Origin: Hybos culiciformis
Lineage: Eukaryota; Arthropoda; Insecta; Diptera; Hybotidae
DNA: 64,000 nt
Reading direction: 5' to 3'
Assembly (NCBI GenBank): GCA_964007475.1
Contig: OZ023274.1
Location: 32,684,861 to 32,748,860, forward strand
The position numbers were made by a program, and so were the translations under genes. The notes below the pieces were generated by a model that saw nothing but the letters and a program-made list of their open reading frames with translations, had not been told where the DNA came from and ran no database searches. Shown piece by piece: positions 61,137-64,000 of the stretch; position 1 is the first letter of the stretch; each line of letters starts with the position of its first letter.

Positions 61137-61674
61137 AAAAAATAGAAATATATTTATAAATCGATTTCTTAAATATGTATAAGTAATATATAATACGAAT
61201 GAATTACATTTTTTAATTTAAATTTTTTTGTACATTATATTTTGAACGTCAATTTTAATTACTAATTAGATACTTACATTTCCAATAAGTCATATTTTTG
61301 ATTGTATTTTTTTTTTGCTGGCAACCTTCGATCTTAGCTCACGAATTTAGCTTTATTGTTTGAATATAAATAATTATTTTTCAATTCTAAATGCTTTATT
61401 TCTCTAATAATGTTCCTGTATGTATATTCAAATTCATTTATAATTCAGTAAAAGAATTTTTTTATTTTTAGGACAAAAGATATTTCAAGTGTAATTATTT
61501 GAAAAAAAATCAATTTTTTTTGAATATTATACTATGTATAATTGTATATTTTACATCCCTATTAGTTTCGTATAATATGACTTAATTTTTCGGAGTATTT
61601 TTTTATGATTTTCATTAATGGTTATATTACTGACAAGCATACAAAATATTTTATATTCTTTTATTTTTATTTTG
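61137..61674. other. Convergent spacer between importin-4 B and the NDC80-like gene
   Basis: AT-rich and non-coding, presumably the two 3' UTRs. No repeat or RNA gene recognised. Confidence 0.5.
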
Positions 61675-64000
61675 TTATTTATTATTGGCATTAATTTTGT
61701 CTTTGAAATCTTCTAATGTTTCTGCTAAAGTATTAACGGCTTCAGTCAACTCGTCTACAAATGATTTTGTCTCCTCGTTTATTCTCTCCCTTTTATCACA
61801 CATCTCGTCAACTTCTTCTTCCACTTTCTTCCATAATTCCTCGTTATCTTTTTCCATTGCTTCAAATTTATTTCTTTTGGAATGCATTTCTCGAGCTAAA
61901 CTTTTTTTTTCTTCGACTAAACGTTGAAGCTCTTTTGATTTGCTATCGAATGAAATTTTTTGATGATCAATTTTTTCTTTATACGTCTTTTCCAATTCAA
62001 AAAGTTGTAATTCTTTTGTTGTATAATTTTCATTAATTTTATAAAATTCTTTGGAATATTTGTTTAAATCATATTCTATTAGTTCAGTTTTTTTTTTTAT
62101 TTTTTTTGATTGATTTGAATTCTGTTCAATGTTTTTCAAAGTTTTTGCTTTTAAACTTTTTGTAATTTCTTTGAATTGCTACCAAAAATGGAAAAAAAAA
62201 ATTATATTGGAAATATTAAAATTTGTTTTCTTCAACAATGGATCAAGATTGAATTTATTATCTAATGCTTAGCATTGTTATAAATAAAATAGCATGTTAT
62301 AAATTTAAATAAAAAAAATCAATTTGGGTTTAAATCTAATAATGTGATCAAATAAAAATTTTCGAAGTATATATTTTGCCGAAAATTTTTTGGAAACAAA
62401 CTTGAATAATTATCAACTATGTAATTAAAAAATAAATTTGGTTAAGTATATCATCTCACTTAAAAAATCAATATTAAAAGTATATATTTGTAGCGCTAAA
62501 GACCAAAAAAAAATTTTTTGTATGCTACATAATACGTAATTTAGTATTTTCCGAAACTGACTGTATACAAAAATTTACTCACTTCAAACTGTTCAGTTTT
62601 TGTATCTTTATCTATATATAATTCTTCGTTTCCAGCTAACATAATATAAACTTGTGTATTAAATTTTGATATCAATTCAACCTTACGTTTTGTTAATCGA
62701 CTTTCAATTATTTGATTTTTATAGCAAAAGTCTTGAAATTCTATTACACTCTCTTCATAGTTTTTTAATTCAAAATTTAATTCAGAAATTTCTTTAACCA
62801 ATTTTAAATGATCTTCTTTTGTTAATTGTTGCTTTTGTAAGGCTATTTTTAATAAATTAATCCTTTCTAAGCTTTCATTAATTAAACATTCTTTTTCTTT
62901 ATGCGATTTTTTTAGTACATCAATTTTTTCAACATTTTTACCGAATTGTGCTTTCTGTTTTACATCAATTTTAAGTAATTTTTTTAATTCTATCTCCTTT
63001 TGATAATATTCGTCTTCATTTTTATTAATTTTTTTAAATGAAACGTTACGCAAATCGTTCTTCAAATTTTTCAAAATTTTATCTAGTTCTTTGGTGTTTT
63101 GAATTCCATGACATTCTTGTAAACATTTATTCGTTATTTTTTCTTTAATTTTTTCGTATTCATCATCATCATTTCTATTCCAAGCTGAAAATGCTTCCCT
63201 AGTTTCTTTCAAAAAATTGAAAGTTTTTCCCTAAAATGAAATTAGTTTCATTAATACATAGTAAGAATCTATTACTTTTTATATTAACATTACGTTTTAC
63301 TAAATAACTATTAATTTAATTGAACGCGTACGCGATTTGGTACTTTTCATTTTGTTCAACATTAAGAATTAAAATGAAATAAAAGATATAGAATAGTATC
63401 TGATAAATTAAGTATGGAGACCATTGTATTTTAAAATAATTTTGCACTGTTGTACAATTGATGTCAACTCATGCATTCATTTCCATAGAAATTTAAATAA
63501 AAATTACAATACTATGAAATAGAGATAATAAGACAGCTGTTATTTTTCGTAGTAAAAAAAGTTGTATGAACTTTTTCGTCTTATTTGGTTATATTTGCCT
63601 GAGCTAAAATCTTCCTCAAGCACGTATGAATCCCATTTTTATTAATCATTATCTATCCATACTAATTTACATCAGAATCCATTAAAACTATTCAAAAAAA
63701 TAAATTTCATATGAAATTATTTGGTCATTTGCCCGGTTAAAAGGTATTCAAAGATATTCGAATGGTCCCAATCGAATTAGTAGCTAAATAATTACAAGCA
63801 TTTTAGACTCAGATGGACGGTCGCAATGAATGTAAATAATGTATTTTTGTTATCTTCTTTTTTAAAGCAATTTATTTCGTTTTTTTTCACTTAGTTAAGT
63901 ATTTCAGTCCAAACAAATAGGTACAAATAGGTAAACGAAAAGAAAAGTTCTAGAGTTGTTTTCAAAAAAAGATAGAAGAAAAAATAAAGCACTTACCTTT
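61675..64000 (-). CDS. NDC80: NDC80/HEC1-like kinetochore coiled-coil protein, 3' part, cut by the window edge
   Basis: Minus-strand exons: 63997-64000 (end of an exon that continues outside; GTAAGT donor at 63996-63991), 63230-62583 (216 codons) and 62178-61675 (168 codons, TAA stop). The visible 380-odd residues are almost entirely charged coiled coil. The segment GKTFNFLKETREAFSAWN followed by DDDEYEKIKEK resembles the end of the calponin-homology region of NDC80. The stretch KQQLTKEDHLKLVKEISELN followed by a short helix resembles its central coiled coil. If right, the protein is the microtubule-binding subunit of the outer-kinetochore NDC80 complex, and the missing upstream exons should encode the calponin-homology domain. 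Coiled-coil similarity alone is weak evidence, so another coiled-coil protein is possible. Convergent with importin-4 B, 538 bases away. Confidence 0.6.

Noticed and set aside
1..64000. tRNA, rRNA or CRISPR features
   Set aside because: I found no cloverleaf-like A/B box pair, ribosomal motif or spaced direct-repeat array by eye. A tRNAscan or Infernal run would be needed to exclude small RNA genes.

Overview
The window is insect nuclear DNA. It is very AT-rich, the genes have short exons with GT-AG introns, and the gene set is typical of insects: a TET dioxygenase, a DDX51-type DEAD-box helicase, an Armitage/MOV10L1 piRNA helicase, two importin-4 genes and an NDC80-like kinetochore gene. I cannot fix the order. 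A retrotransposon with a tail of TTAGG-type repeats hints at a lineage with TTAGG telomeres, which argues against most flies.

Layout. 1-3.5 kb: non-coding, probably upstream intron of Tet. 3.5-11.0 kb: Tet (+), eight visible coding exons, about 2,030 residues, with all catalytic residues present. 11-22 kb: gene-free AT-rich DNA with several small DNA transposons, each recognisable by inverted ends and sometimes by target duplications. 22.0-25.2 kb: DDX51 (+), five exons. 25.8-31.2 kb: armi (-), six exons, convergent with DDX51. 31.3-32.5 kb: a two-exon gene (-) for a 125-residue protein I do not firmly recognise. 34.4-47.0 kb: importin-4 copy A (+). 48.0-54.4 kb: a dead non-LTR retrotransposon (-) flanked by a perfect 13-bp target duplication, with a DNA transposon inside its ORF2 and a second foldback inside that. 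56.0-61.1 kb: importin-4 copy B (+), with the same six-exon structure as copy A. 61.7-64.0 kb: the 3' part of an NDC80-like gene (-) that runs off the right edge.

The main biological points are the tandem importin-4 duplication and the legible history of transposon insertions. At least five hAT-type elements have matching or near-matching 8-bp duplications. Two of them sit inside one older dispersed repeat, and there is a three-level nest inside the retrotransposon. Apart from the importin pair the genes do not form a pathway. A piRNA-pathway gene lies in this transposon-rich stretch, but nothing in the sequence links the two.

Exon coordinates were read by hand from splice signals, reading frame and family resemblance. 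No alignment or transcript data were available.
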